A DNA stretch of 64,000 nt from Chitinophaga cymbidii (GTDB lineage Bacteria > Bacteroidota > Bacteroidia > Chitinophagales > Chitinophagaceae), in the NCBI RefSeq assembly GCF_007992715.1, contig NZ_BKAU01000007.1, positions 186,001-250,000 on the forward strand, read 5' to 3'. The translations under genes were made by a program, and so were the position numbers. Below the pieces are notes generated by a model. It worked only from the letters and a program-made list of their open reading frames with translations, did not search any database and was not told the DNA's origin. Shown here piece by piece: positions 1 to 8,864 of the stretch (position 1 is its first letter; every line of letters starts with the position of its first letter).

Positions 1-624
1 CGCACCTTCCGGGACAGCGACGGCCTCTGGGAAGGATATGATATTTACGAAGTGGCATCGCCCGCGGGATGGGAGAAGGACCCCGCGCTGGTGCTCGATT
101 TCTATAACCTGCGGCGGAAAGATGTGCTGAACGCGCAGCCCAATGCCGCCCACACCGGCCTGGCAAAGCTGGAAGAACATTTTGATGTGCGCATCATCAC
201 CCAGAACATCGACGATCTGCACGAGCGCGCCGGATCATCAAGAGTGCTGCACCTCCACGGAGAGATCGTGAAAATGAGAAGCGACATCAACGAAACCGAG
301 TTATATCCTTATGCGGATGATATCAGGATAGGAGATATGGCGCCGGATGGCGGGCAGTTCAGGCCGCATGTGGTATGGTTCGGGGAAGCGGTGACGATGA
401 TCGAGCCCGCAGTACTGGAGATCGTGCAAGCGGACGTGTTCGTGCTGATCGGCACTTCACTGAACGTATATCCCGCGGCCGGACTGGTAGATTATCTGCG
501 GGAAGACGTACCGAAATATATCATCGATAAAAAGATACCGCCTGTGCGGGAAGGAAATTATCACCTGATAGAAAAGCCCGCCACGGAAGGAATGGCGGAG
601 CTGTTGACAATACTGATGCCCTGA
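1..624 (+). CDS. SIR2-family NAD-dependent protein deacylase (5' end outside window)
   Basis: The reading frame is open from base 1; the translated edge reads TFRDSDGLWEG, which is the conserved region shortly after the N-terminal GAGIS motif of sirtuins, so roughly 15-20 residues are missing. TQNIDDLH and the catalytic histidine in HLHGE are present, as is the C-terminal GTSLNVYPAAGL nucleotide-binding motif. Sirtuins remove acyl groups from lysines using NAD+. The visible protein contains no cysteine at all, so the usual four-cysteine zinc site between HLHGE and RPHVVWFGE is absent; this agrees with my recollection of other Bacteroidota sirtuins. The GTG at 52 is an internal valine, not the start. 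It converges on the next gene with a 2-base gap. Confidence 0.93.
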   Translation, partial: RTFRDSDGLWEGYDIYEVASPAGWEKDPALVLDFYNLRRKDVLNAQPNAAHTGLAKLEEHFDVRIITQNIDDLHERAGSSRVLHLHGEIVKMRSDINETELYPYADDIRIGDMAPDGGQFRPHVVWFGEAVTMIEPAVLEIVQADVFVLIGTSLNVYPAAGLVDYLREDVPKYIIDKKIPPVREGNYHLIEKPATEGMAELLTILMP

Positions 625-626
625 AA

Positions 627-1952
627 CTATTCAAAGCTTTCCTCGAACCGGATATCATGCTCTTCCAGCTCACGCAGTACGGGGTTATAAACCTCCGGCA
701 TCACCGGTACATGCAGTCCCTTTAAAGAAAGATTGCCGGACAGCAGCAGCTTTGCCATGATGCCCAGCGGCAGCCCCACCGTTTTTGCCATAGCCGTACG
801 CAGATTATCTTCTCCCTGCACGATCATGTAGCTGTGCAGTTTGGTAGCCATGTTGCGGCGCTCGAACTCGATCTCGTGCAGCATCACAATCATATCCTTA
901 TCAGACGGCTCCATTTTCAAACGCACGTCCAGCACGTTCTGCAAAACGCCCGCATTGGTCTGCTCGCCCTGGTTCACCAGGTCCCCGTTCAGGATGCCGA
1001 GGAACTTCAGCTGGCGGACCAGCTTGCTTTTGCTGCTGACGCCGAGGAACTGCGCAATGTTCTCTTCATTGCTCAGCTGTTTGTCCACCTTTATATTTTG
1101 CGACGCCCATTTGAAATAGGACATGTTATTGGTATCGATCTTTTTGGTATCGTCCGTCAGCCCAAGCTTGATCAGCGCATTCCAGCCTTCGCAGAAATCA
1201 GGGTAGCGCAGGGTGGCGCGCATGAAAGTGGGAATGTTGCCGAGCGAATAAACGTCCACATAATTCAGGGAATCCCGGTTAGGGTAGTAGGCCAGCTTGC
1301 CGAGGCCCGGCACCTGGATGGTTTTGGACTGATCGAACAGCTGCTGGTATTCCACTTCCTTTACCTTGCCTTTTTCCCGGTACGTGGCGCCGGAAGTGCC
1401 TGCCAGCACTATGTTCCGGGAGTTCCAGGATATTTTGTACTGCCAGGGGTTGTCGTTGCTCTCCGGGGACACGAGCCCGCCGCAGTAGGATTTGAAACAG
1501 AAGATCTGCCCGCCTTTCTTTTCGATCGAATGGATCAGCTTCATGGCGGACATATGATCGATTCCCGGGTCCAGCCCCATTTCATACATGAAAAGCAGGC
1601 CCGCTTTTTCAATGTCTTTTTCCAGTTTGCGGATTTCCGGGTCGATGTAAGAAGCCGTGAGGAGGTTCTTGGAGAACTTCAGGCAGTCTTTGGCGATCAC
1701 AATGTGCAGCGCCGGGGGCAATAAAGAGATAACGAGGTCGGTTTCCTGGACCAGCTGCTGGCGGACGGCCTGATCTTTAATGTCGATCGCGGCCGGTGTT
1801 GCGTAATACGACTTTCCGATCTTCGACTTGATCAGCATCAGGTCGCTATCCGCCACCGTGATATGCCATTTTTGACGTGGAGCATTTGCCAGTAAATAGT
1901 CTATCAGACACGTAGCAGACTTGCCGGCACCAAACAATAGAATGTTCTTCAT
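627..1952 (-). CDS. Saccharopine dehydrogenase family oxidoreductase
   Basis: The 441-residue protein starts with a Rossmann NAD(P)-binding motif (LLFGAGKSA, residues 5-13) followed by a long C-terminal domain containing EMGLDPGIDHMSA, typical of saccharopine dehydrogenase C-terminal (LYS9-like) domains. Family members oxidise or form C-N bonds in lysine/aminoadipate metabolism; related enzymes act in polyamine synthesis, so the substrate cannot be fixed from sequence. It is a single gene with a 375-base upstream region shared with gyrA, which points away from it. I found no clear TAnnTTTG promoter on its strand. Confidence 0.88.
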   Translation of the reverse strand: MKNILLFGAGKSATCLIDYLLANAPRQKWHITVADSDLMLIKSKIGKSYYATPAAIDIKDQAVRQQLVQETDLVISLLPPALHIVIAKDCLKFSKNLLTASYIDPEIRKLEKDIEKAGLLFMYEMGLDPGIDHMSAMKLIHSIEKKGGQIFCFKSYCGGLVSPESNDNPWQYKISWNSRNIVLAGTSGATYREKGKVKEVEYQQLFDQSKTIQVPGLGKLAYYPNRDSLNYVDVYSLGNIPTFMRATLRYPDFCEGWNALIKLGLTDDTKKIDTNNMSYFKWASQNIKVDKQLSNEENIAQFLGVSSKSKLVRQLKFLGILNGDLVNQGEQTNAGVLQNVLDVRLKMEPSDKDMIVMLHEIEFERRNMATKLHSYMIVQGEDNLRTAMAKTVGLPLGIMAKLLLSGNLSLKGLHVPVMPEVYNPVLRELEEHDIRFEESFE

Positions 1953-2327
1953 AATTTTTTATAGAACTGGTTAAAACTACAAGGGAGTAAACAATAAAAT
2001 CCCGGCCAATGTTCAATAAAAACAGGCATTCCGGCCTTCCCGGGATCCATTTTCCCTCCCCAATTAGGCTTTGATTTTCACAGGGTTATAAACAAATAGC
2101 TTGCCAATCTGGGACAAGCTTGTATATAGCAAAGATTGCATATATAGAACATTTACCGGAGATGACGCGAAAGTAGTATAAATTGTTTTAAGCACCAATC
2201 CGCCCCCTTTATTTGGCCCCCGTCTTATTTATTAACATTAAGCCCCCAAACCCTCTGAATTCGCGGCGAAAGCGTTATATTTGCTCTTTATTTAAAGGGA
2301 CTGAAAAACCTGTAAACCAATAACATA
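1953..2327. other. Divergent intergenic region between the dehydrogenase and gyrA
   Basis: This 375-base stretch holds no plausible coding region. It is AT-rich and must carry promoters for both flanking genes. Only the gyrA-side box at 2276-2283 is convincing. No tRNA, hairpin terminator or long repeat was seen. Confidence 0.6.
2276..2283 (+). promoter_or_regulatory. Bacteroidota -7 promoter box for gyrA
   Basis: TATATTTG fits the Bacteroidota -7 consensus TAnnTTTG exactly and lies 44 bases before the gyrA start codon, implying a leader of about 35-40 bases. No TTTG is seen 17-23 bases upstream, so the -33 element is weak or absent. Confidence 0.55.
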
Positions 2328-4907
2328 ATGATAGAGAATACGGACAATCAAGACAATCAAAAGGAAGGTAGAATTGTTCAGGTCAACATCGAAGAGCAAA
2401 TGAAGACCGCGTACATCGACTATTCCATGTCGGTGATCGTGGGACGTGCGCTTCCGGATGTACGGGACGGGTTCAAACCGGTGCACCGCCGGGTTTTGTT
2501 CGGGATGAATGAACTGGGTAACACCCACAACAAACCTTACAAGAAGTCCGCCCGTGTGGTAGGGGACGTAATGGGTAAGTATCATCCGCACGGGGATGCT
2601 TCCGTGTATGACACCATGGTGCGTATGGCGCAGCCCTGGTCGTTACGTTACATGCTGATAGACGGACAGGGAAACTTCGGCTCGATTGACGGCGATATGC
2701 CCGCTGCCATGCGTTATACCGAGGTGCGTCTGCAGAAGATCGCGGAAGCGATGCTGGAGGACCTCGACAAGGAAACGGTGGACTTCTCGCTGAACTTCGA
2801 TGATACGCTGGAAGAGCCGGTAGTATTGCCCACCCGTATTCCGAACCTGCTCGCCAACGGAGCTTCCGGCATTGCCGTGGGCATGGCCACCAACATTATG
2901 CCGCATAACCTCAGCGAGCTGGTGGACGGCCTGCACGCGCTGATTGACAATAAAGATATCACCATCGACGAGCTGATCAAGCATGTGAAGGCGCCGGACT
3001 TCCCGACCGGCGGCATCATCTACGGCTTTGAAGGTGTAAAGCAGGGATTCGAGACCGGCCGCGGCAGGGTAGTGGTACGCGGCAAGATCAACTCCGAAAC
3101 CACCAAGTCCGGCAAGGAAAGGCTCATCATTTATGAGCTGCCTTACCAGATCAACAAAGCCGTGCTGCACCAGAAGATCGCGCAGCTCGTCAATGATAAA
3201 GTAATAGAAGGCATCTCCGATGTGCGCGATGAATCGGACCGCGACGGCATGCGCCTCGTGATCGATCTGAAACGCGAAGCCATCCCGAACGTGATCATCA
3301 ACCAGCTCTACAAATATTCCGAGCTGCAAACCTCTTACGGCATCAACAACGTGGTGCTCGTAAAAGGCCGCCCGCGCGTGATGAACCTGAAAGAGCTGCT
3401 GCAGGAATTCGTGGAGTTCCGGCATGAAGTGGTGACCCGCCGCACGCAGTACGAGCTGCGCGAAGCGGAGAAAAAGGCCCACATCCTCGCCGGTTACCTC
3501 ATTGCGCTGGACCACCTCGATGAAGTCATCGCCCTGATCCGCAACTCCGCCACGCCGGAGATCGCGCGCGAAGGATTGATGACCAGCTTCGGGCTCACCG
3601 AAATACAGTCCAAAGCCATCCTGGAACTGCGTCTGCAAAGGCTCACAGGCATGGAGCGCGACAAGATCCGCGAAGAATATGAAGACATTATGAAACTCAT
3701 CGCACGGCTGAAAGAGATCCTTGGCGACGAAGGGCTGCGGATGCAGATCATCAAAGATGAACTGGAAGATGTGAAGAAAAAGTTCGGCGACGAGCGCAGA
3801 ACGGAGATCCAGTACCTCGCTGCGGAAATGCGCATCGAAGACATCATTGCCGAAGAAGACGTGGTGATCACCATTTCCCACCTCGGCTATATCAAGCGTA
3901 CCTCCGCGTACGACTACCGCCAGCAGAAACGCGGCGGCCGCGGCGCCATCGGCGGAAAAACGAGGGACGAGGATTACATCGAACACCTGTTCGTGGCCTC
4001 CACCCACCACACCATGCTGTTCTTCACGGAAAAAGGCCGCTGCTACTGGCTGAAGGTCTACGAAATACCGGAAGGAGAAAAGCAAAGCAAGGGCCGCGCC
4101 ATCCAGAACCTGATCACGATCCCGTCTGACGACAAGATCCGCGCGATCATCGACATCAAGGACCTGAACGACAAGGATTTCATCAACAGTCATTACATCG
4201 TGCTCTGCACCCGTAACGGCATTATCAAGAAAACGCTGCTCGAAGAATTCAGCCGTCCCCGTCAGAACGGTGTGAACGCCATCACCGTGAACGAAGGCGA
4301 CCAGCTGCTGGAAGCGAAGCTCACCAACGGTAACAGCGAGATCATGATGGCCATCCGCAGCGGACGCGCCATCCGTTTCCCGGAAAATACCGTGCGTGAT
4401 ACCGGCCGCGGCGCCATCGGCGTAAGGGGTATTGAGGTAGATAATGAGAAAGATGAAGTAGTTGGTATGATTTGTGTTGATAAGGAGGATAAAACCCGTA
4501 CCGTACTCGTAGTATCGGAAAAAGGATTCGGCAAACGCACAGATATTGAGGAATACCGCATCACCAACAGGGGGGGCAAAGGTGTAAAAACAATCAGCAT
4601 TACTGAAAAAACAGGGCCGCTGATCGCCATCCTGGACGTAACGGAAACGAACGACCTGATGATCACGTGCAAATCCGGCATCACGATCCGCATGGCGGTA
4701 GGAGACATCCGCGAAGCCGGCCGCGCCACTCAGGGCGTACGCCTGATACGGATGGACGATTCCGACGAGATCGCAGCAGTTGCCCGCCTGGACGAAGAGG
4801 AGGAAGAAACAGAACTGAATGAAGCAGGAGAAGAAACAGCAGAAGGTGAAGGTAACGGCGGGGAAGCACCGGAGGCAACATCTCCGGAAACAGACACAGA
4901 AGCATAA
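2328..4907 (+). CDS. gyrA: DNA gyrase subunit A
   Basis: GyrA is the DNA-cleaving subunit of gyrase, the type II topoisomerase that introduces negative supercoils. The 859-residue protein has the catalytic tyrosine in AAMRYTE (Tyr130), the quinolone-determining region around residues 80-130, a C-terminal beta-pinwheel, and a GyrA box near QQKRGGRG that separates gyrase from topoisomerase IV. The last ~60 residues are strongly acidic (Glu/Gly-rich), as in many gyrase tails. The residue aligned with E. coli Ser83 is Ala91 (HGDASVYD), as in mycobacteria. The start is the ATG 44 bases after the promoter box. The TPR gene follows after 47 bases and is probably cotranscribed. Confidence 0.97.
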   Translation: MIENTDNQDNQKEGRIVQVNIEEQMKTAYIDYSMSVIVGRALPDVRDGFKPVHRRVLFGMNELGNTHNKPYKKSARVVGDVMGKYHPHGDASVYDTMVRMAQPWSLRYMLIDGQGNFGSIDGDMPAAMRYTEVRLQKIAEAMLEDLDKETVDFSLNFDDTLEEPVVLPTRIPNLLANGASGIAVGMATNIMPHNLSELVDGLHALIDNKDITIDELIKHVKAPDFPTGGIIYGFEGVKQGFETGRGRVVVRGKINSETTKSGKERLIIYELPYQINKAVLHQKIAQLVNDKVIEGISDVRDESDRDGMRLVIDLKREAIPNVIINQLYKYSELQTSYGINNVVLVKGRPRVMNLKELLQEFVEFRHEVVTRRTQYELREAEKKAHILAGYLIALDHLDEVIALIRNSATPEIAREGLMTSFGLTEIQSKAILELRLQRLTGMERDKIREEYEDIMKLIARLKEILGDEGLRMQIIKDELEDVKKKFGDERRTEIQYLAAEMRIEDIIAEEDVVITISHLGYIKRTSAYDYRQQKRGGRGAIGGKTRDEDYIEHLFVASTHHTMLFFTEKGRCYWLKVYEIPEGEKQSKGRAIQNLITIPSDDKIRAIIDIKDLNDKDFINSHYIVLCTRNGIIKKTLLEEFSRPRQNGVNAITVNEGDQLLEAKLTNGNSEIMMAIRSGRAIRFPENTVRDTGRGAIGVRGIEVDNEKDEVVGMICVDKEDKTRTVLVVSEKGFGKRTDIEEYRITNRGGKGVKTISITEKTGPLIAILDVTETNDLMITCKSGITIRMAVGDIREAGRATQGVRLIRMDDSDEIAAVARLDEEEEETELNEAGEETAEGEGNGGEAPEATSPETDTEA

Positions 4908-4954
4908 CTATTGCGAACCATAAACAATTAACGATCATAAAAAACCTGAGTTAC

Positions 4955-6208
4955 ATGAAAAAACTATTTGTATCTCTTCTCTTTTGCGGCCTCGGCTTCA
5001 CGGCGGTGGCACAGAAAGCAAAAGTGAATAGTGCGGATGAAAACCTTGCAGGCAACAAGCTCGATGAAGCAAAAGCAGATATAGAGGCAGCACTGCAGCA
5101 TGAGAAAACGAAAGACGACGCCAAGACCTGGTATGTGAAAGGCAAGATCTATGAAGCCCTCGCCACCAAGAACAAAAGCGCCGGCGACGCCATCGTTGCT
5201 TATGAATCTTTCAAAAAAGCACTGGAGATAGATCCCAAGCTGAAAGAAGCCATCCTGGAAATGCAGAACCGGATGTTCAATGTATACGCTACCGTTGGCA
5301 ACGCCGGTTACGGCCAGCTGAACGAGCAGAAATGGGACTCTTCATATGTTTACTTCCAGAAAGCATTCGAAATTCAGGACTATTATAATGGTAAAGACCT
5401 CGGCGGCAGCATTCCCCGCGACACCGCCATGGTGTTCTACGCAGGATATGCAGCCAACCAGGCAGGTAAGAAAGATGATGCTTTCAAATACCTGAAACAA
5501 GCCGCAGACCTGAAGTTCAAGGCAGAGCCCGCATTGTACGTTGTGCTCGCACAGCAGTATGAAGAGCGCGGCGACAACGCCAACTGGATCGCCACCATCG
5601 ACTCCGCCAAAGTGCTGTTCCCGAATGACAAGCGTTTTAACGAAATGGAAATGCTGTATTATTCCAAGACCGGTAAAACCGACGAGCTGATGGGCATGAT
5701 GGAAAAGAAAGTGCAGGAAAATCCGAATGATTTCGGCCTGCAGCTGGACTACGCCATCCGCCTGGACAATGTGGCCAATCCCCGCGACGAGAAAGGCGCG
5801 GACCTGCCCAAGCCCGCTAATTACGACGAGCTGATGAACAAAGCGGAAGCAGCCTATAAAAAAGCACTGGAGCTGAAAGCGGACGACGCAACCGCCAACT
5901 TCCAGCTCGGCGCGCTGTATTTCAACCGCGCGGTAGCCTTTAACAAGGAGCTGAACGGCATGGACAGCAAACAGCAAAGCTCCGCCAAAGCGAAAGAACT
6001 GCAAACCAAAGTAGAAGAGCTGATGAACCAGTCCCTGCCTTTCTTCGAGAAAGCAGACGCAGGTTTCACCGCAGCCGGCAGCAACCTCGAGGCCAGCGAC
6101 AAACGCACCTACGAAAGCTGCCTCTATGCCCTGCAGAAGATCTACGCTATCAAAAGCATGAATGATAAAGTGGAAGCGACCAAAAAGAAACTGGAAGCAT
6201 TGCAATAA
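4955..6208 (+). CDS. Secreted tetratricopeptide-repeat protein
   Basis: The 417-residue protein has a clean signal peptide (MKKLFVSLLFCGLGFTAVAQ, cleaved after AQ) and alanine/lysine-rich helical repeats with TPR features such as KALEIDPKLKEA, ADLKFKAEPALYVVLAQQY and YKKALELKADDATANFQLGALYF. TPR proteins of this type sit in the periplasm and act as protein-binding scaffolds. It follows gyrA by 47 bases and ends at a strong terminator, so it is the last gene of the gyrA transcript. The specific partner is unknown. Confidence 0.85.
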   Translation: MKKLFVSLLFCGLGFTAVAQKAKVNSADENLAGNKLDEAKADIEAALQHEKTKDDAKTWYVKGKIYEALATKNKSAGDAIVAYESFKKALEIDPKLKEAILEMQNRMFNVYATVGNAGYGQLNEQKWDSSYVYFQKAFEIQDYYNGKDLGGSIPRDTAMVFYAGYAANQAGKKDDAFKYLKQAADLKFKAEPALYVVLAQQYEERGDNANWIATIDSAKVLFPNDKRFNEMEMLYYSKTGKTDELMGMMEKKVQENPNDFGLQLDYAIRLDNVANPRDEKGADLPKPANYDELMNKAEAAYKKALELKADDATANFQLGALYFNRAVAFNKELNGMDSKQQSSAKAKELQTKVEELMNQSLPFFEKADAGFTAAGSNLEASDKRTYESCLYALQKIYAIKSMNDKVEATKKKLEALQ

Positions 6209-6227
6209 TCATCATCACAATAAGCAC

Positions 6228-6268
6228 AAAGCGCCCCGGGAACATCACCCGGGGCGCTTTGCTTTTCA
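6228..6268 (+). terminator. Rho-independent terminator after the gyrA-TPR unit
   Basis: A perfect 13-base stem (AAAGCGCCCCGGG, 6228-6240, pairing with 6248-6260) with a 7-base loop is followed by GCTTTT. It starts 20 bases after the TPR stop codon. Confidence 0.9.
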
Positions 6269-6511
6269 GGCAGGCCGGTTCAACGCTTGCCTTTTTTGTT
6301 GCTGTATAGTGCATAAAATTCTACAATAGTCTACATAGCTGATTGACCGGATAGGCGTTTTAACATCCTTTTTATTGTTGATTTAATGGCAATTACGCAT
6401 ATCATATTAATATATAGACATCTGTTCCGCCGCTTGGCATGGTAATTACATCATAACTGATAGATTATCAGCGTAAACTTCATTTTACCATATCAAAAAA
6501 TCCTTAAAATT
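6269..6511. other. AT-rich upstream region of the KGG gene
   Basis: No gene is visible. CTGATA-GAT-TATCAG (6457-6471) is a perfect inverted repeat about 40 bases before the KGG start codon and could be an operator. No good TAnnTTTG box was found. Confidence 0.35.
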
Positions 6512-6901
6512 ATGGTCACAAGAACTAAAACTAACGGAAACCGGGAAACGCCACAACGCGACACCTACCTTCATCCAGGCCGCAGTACCCGTTCGGGACA
6601 TATGGAGGAAGATGATCTGGATGATATAGATGATCTGCAGGACGAGTACAATGACGACAAGAATCAGCGCCTGGAAGGCTATGATGAAAATGAATATGAT
6701 GCGGATGACCGGCGTAAACGTCGCGAAGGCGAAATGGCCGACGGCGACGAAGCAGCGCATGAACCTGCAAAACCCGCCAAAACTCCCAGCAGGAGAGGGT
6801 TTGCAGCCATGGATAAAGAAAAGCAAAGAATGATCGCCAGTAAAGGCGGCAAAGCCTCTCACGGAGGCGGGCGTAAACCAAGTAAAAATCGCCAACAGTA
6901 A
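6512..6901 (+). CDS. KGG-motif general stress protein
   Basis: This 129-residue, highly charged protein has an acidic low-complexity middle (runs of Asp and Glu, residues 34-72) and a C-terminal motif RGFAAMDKEKQRMIASKGGKA followed by glycines and lysines. That matches the KGG (stress-induced acidophilic repeat) motif of small bacterial general stress proteins such as Bacillus GsiB-like and E. coli YciG-like proteins, which are intrinsically disordered. The acidic N-terminal extension is unusual compared with the short classical forms. It appears to be a single-gene unit. Confidence 0.8.
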   Translation: MVTRTKTNGNRETPQRDTYLHPGRSTRSGHMEEDDLDDIDDLQDEYNDDKNQRLEGYDENEYDADDRRKRREGEMADGDEAAHEPAKPAKTPSRRGFAAMDKEKQRMIASKGGKASHGGGRKPSKNRQQ

Positions 6902-6929
6902 AGATCGTTAACGGAAACTGCTTTGTAAA

Positions 6930-6980
6930 AACGATGGTTGGATGATGAATGGAAAAACGTTCATTATCCAACCATTCGTT
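6930..6980. repeat. Long imperfect inverted repeat
   Basis: The arms 6930-6951 and 6958-6980 pair over about 22 bases around a 6-base A-rich loop, with one bulged base and two wobble or mismatched positions. It sits 29 bases after the KGG stop and 37 before the next start. There is no run of T after it, so it may be a structured leader, an operator or a weak terminator. Confidence 0.6.
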
Positions 6981-7017
6981 ATTTATAAACAAGCGTAAAA
7001 AATCCTAAATTGTACGT

Positions 7018-7953
7018 ATGAAAGCTGTAGCCGCATCCTCCTTTAAAGCCATCCCTGCATTGACCGAACTGCCCGAGCCCGTTCTGAAACCCGGTACTGT
7101 CCGGATAAGGCTCGCCGCTGCCGGCCTGAATCCTTTCGACTGGAAAATGGTGGACGGCATTCTCAAAGATCACATGCAGCACGTATTTCCGCTGATCCTC
7201 GGCGTAGACGGCGCCGGTGTCGTAGAAGAAACAGCCGCCGGCGTCACCCGTTTCAAAAAAGGCGACCGGGTATACGGCCAGATGCTGCATGAGCCTGTGG
7301 GAGAGGGCTCTTACGCCGAATACGTGGTAGTGCCCGAGGATGCCGCGATCTCGCTCGCCCCGGAAAGTATCCCTCTCACAGAAGCCGCTGCCGTGCCCAC
7401 CGCCGGCATGACCGCGCTGCAGATGCTGGACAGATCAGGATTGCAGAAAGGCCAGACCCTGCTTATCGTTGGCGCCACCGGCGGTGTAGGTTCATTCGCC
7501 ATTCAGCTCGCCGCCGCAAGAGGCATTCACGTGATCGCCACCGCATCTTCACCGGAAAAGGCGGCACAGGTAAAGGGTTACGGCGCTGCCGAAGTGATCG
7601 ACTACAAATCCGCGCCGCTGGAAGAGCAGGTGAAATCGTTATATCCTGATGGCATTGACGGATTGATAGATCTTGTGAGCAATAAAGAAACGTTCGGCCG
7701 GCTGACCGCGCTGGTAAGGAAAAATGGTGCAGCGCTCACGACCATGTTCGTTGCCGGTGTAAAAGAACAGAATTTCGAAACCAACGGTACGCCCGCGTCG
7801 CTGGATGCGCTGAGCACGATCATCGATGCCGGCGGGTTACAGATACCCATTGATAAAAAAATAACCTTAGGCCAGGCTGCCGCCGCCATTGCGGAAAGCC
7901 GGGAACGGAAAAGCAAAGGCAAAACGATCATCGAAATTAATGATCAGCTGTAG
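7018..7953 (+). CDS. Zinc-independent MDR oxidoreductase (quinone oxidoreductase-like)
   Basis: The 311-residue protein belongs to the medium-chain dehydrogenase/reductase superfamily. The N-terminal GroES-like domain includes AAGLNPFDWK and LGVDGAGVVEE, and the Rossmann domain has the NADPH-binding GATGGVGSFAIQLA (about residues 152-165). The structural zinc cysteines of alcohol dehydrogenases are missing, which places it with NADPH:quinone reductase-like enzymes that reduce quinones or enones. The substrate is unknown. It is a lone gene between two inverted or direct repeat regions. Confidence 0.87.
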   Translation: MKAVAASSFKAIPALTELPEPVLKPGTVRIRLAAAGLNPFDWKMVDGILKDHMQHVFPLILGVDGAGVVEETAAGVTRFKKGDRVYGQMLHEPVGEGSYAEYVVVPEDAAISLAPESIPLTEAAAVPTAGMTALQMLDRSGLQKGQTLLIVGATGGVGSFAIQLAAARGIHVIATASSPEKAAQVKGYGAAEVIDYKSAPLEEQVKSLYPDGIDGLIDLVSNKETFGRLTALVRKNGAALTTMFVAGVKEQNFETNGTPASLDALSTIIDAGGLQIPIDKKITLGQAAAAIAESRERKSKGKTIIEINDQL

Positions 7954-7980
7954 AGCTGTCGCTGCGCCTCTTTAGTTATC

Positions 7981-8183
7981 CCGCCACCACGGGCGCAGCC
8001 ATTTTCCATGAGCCGCCATTACCCCGATTACCCGGCAAGGAATTATTGCAGACTTTCCCTGACTTTTTTGGGAAGCCCCGCCACCACGGGCCCAGCTATT
8101 TTCCATGAGCCACCATTACCGGATTACCCGGCAAGGAATTATTGCAGACTTTCCCTGACTTTTTTGGGAAGCCCCGCCACCAC
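7981..8183. repeat. 97-base tandem duplication including the 3' end of the YjbR-like gene
   Basis: Copy 1 is 7981-8077, copy 2 is 8078-8173 and a 10-base fragment of a third begins at 8174. The copies differ at a few positions and by one base in length. Copy 2 holds the last codons of the YjbR-like gene (ending GLPKKVRESLQ) plus downstream sequence; copy 1 is a non-coding duplicate. Each copy starts with CCGCCACCAC, which would have served as the homology for slippage. Confidence 0.9.
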
Positions 8184-8486
8184 CAGGTCATAAGAATTTT
8201 TCGTCCATTCCAGCAGGAGCCGGTCGGGTATCGATCCGTCGAACGACACGGTGTTCCAGTGCTTCTTATTCATGTGGTAGCCGGGGATCACGCCTTCATA
8301 ACGTTCGCGCAGCTCCACAGCTTCCTCGGGATCGCATTTGAGGTTGACGCTTTCAAATTCGTTGATGTCCAGCAGCGCGAACAATTTTCCCATGACGTTA
8401 AAAACGAGTGTGGTTTCCCCGAATGGGAATGCTTCGCTGGTGCCGGGCAGGGAGAGGCAGAAATCGCGGTATTTTTCCAGGTTCAT
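8139..8486 (-). CDS. MmcQ/YjbR family protein
   Basis: The 115-residue protein has the family pattern: CLSLPGTSEAFPFGETTLVFNVMGKLFALL at the start and YHMNKKHWNTVSFDGSIP in the second half. YjbR-like proteins adopt a double-wing fold resembling CyaY/DNA-binding folds; their cellular role is not established. The last 12 codons lie in a tandem repeat whose other copy is just downstream. It is divergent from the xylan locus with 488 bases between them. Confidence 0.87.
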   Translation of the reverse strand: MNLEKYRDFCLSLPGTSEAFPFGETTLVFNVMGKLFALLDINEFESVNLKCDPEEAVELRERYEGVIPGYHMNKKHWNTVSFDGSIPDRLLLEWTKNSYDLVVAGLPKKVRESLQ

Positions 8487-8674
8487 GGTTGAAAGTTGTG
8501 AATGGCGAATTTAGGAATGTTTTAAAGACCAATCCGGAACGATCCTATAATCTTTATATACATAAATGAAAATCAATTCATTATAAAAACAGATAAGAAG
8601 CTGTCACCCCCCGTTTTCAAACATAATTTCCATCATTTTGGAGATTCGTGCCATTAGTGTCAATTAGACAATCA

Positions 8675-8682
8675 TATATTTG
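8675..8682 (+). promoter_or_regulatory. Candidate -7 box for the xylan locus
   Basis: TATATTTG matches TAnnTTTG. The nearest TTTG upstream (8637-8640) is 34 bases away, outside the usual 17-23, which would suit an activator-dependent promoter. Confidence 0.45.
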
Positions 8683-8864
8683 ACAACGAATTCCATTAGT
8701 ACAAGATTACCTGCCGGAACAGCGGCCTGATACTTTTTAAGACGTATTACTTTATTAAATTCTAAATGATTAACGTTATGAAATTTAAATTATCCCAAAC
8801 CTCGATTTTCCATTCAGGATATTATTAGTGTCATTTTAACATTTAAAAAATCTGTACCGGGCTT

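Noticed and set aside
834..1724. 296-codon frame opposite the saccharopine dehydrogenase
   Set aside because: It is the mirror of a well-supported gene and shows no family motif.
2643..4193. 516-codon frame opposite gyrA
   Set aside because: GyrA is certain on the other strand; the antisense frame is a by-product of GC-rich codon use.
8008..8193. 61-codon frame between the MDR and YjbR-like genes
   Set aside because: It lies wholly in the tandem duplication and its protein is just the repeat read twice.
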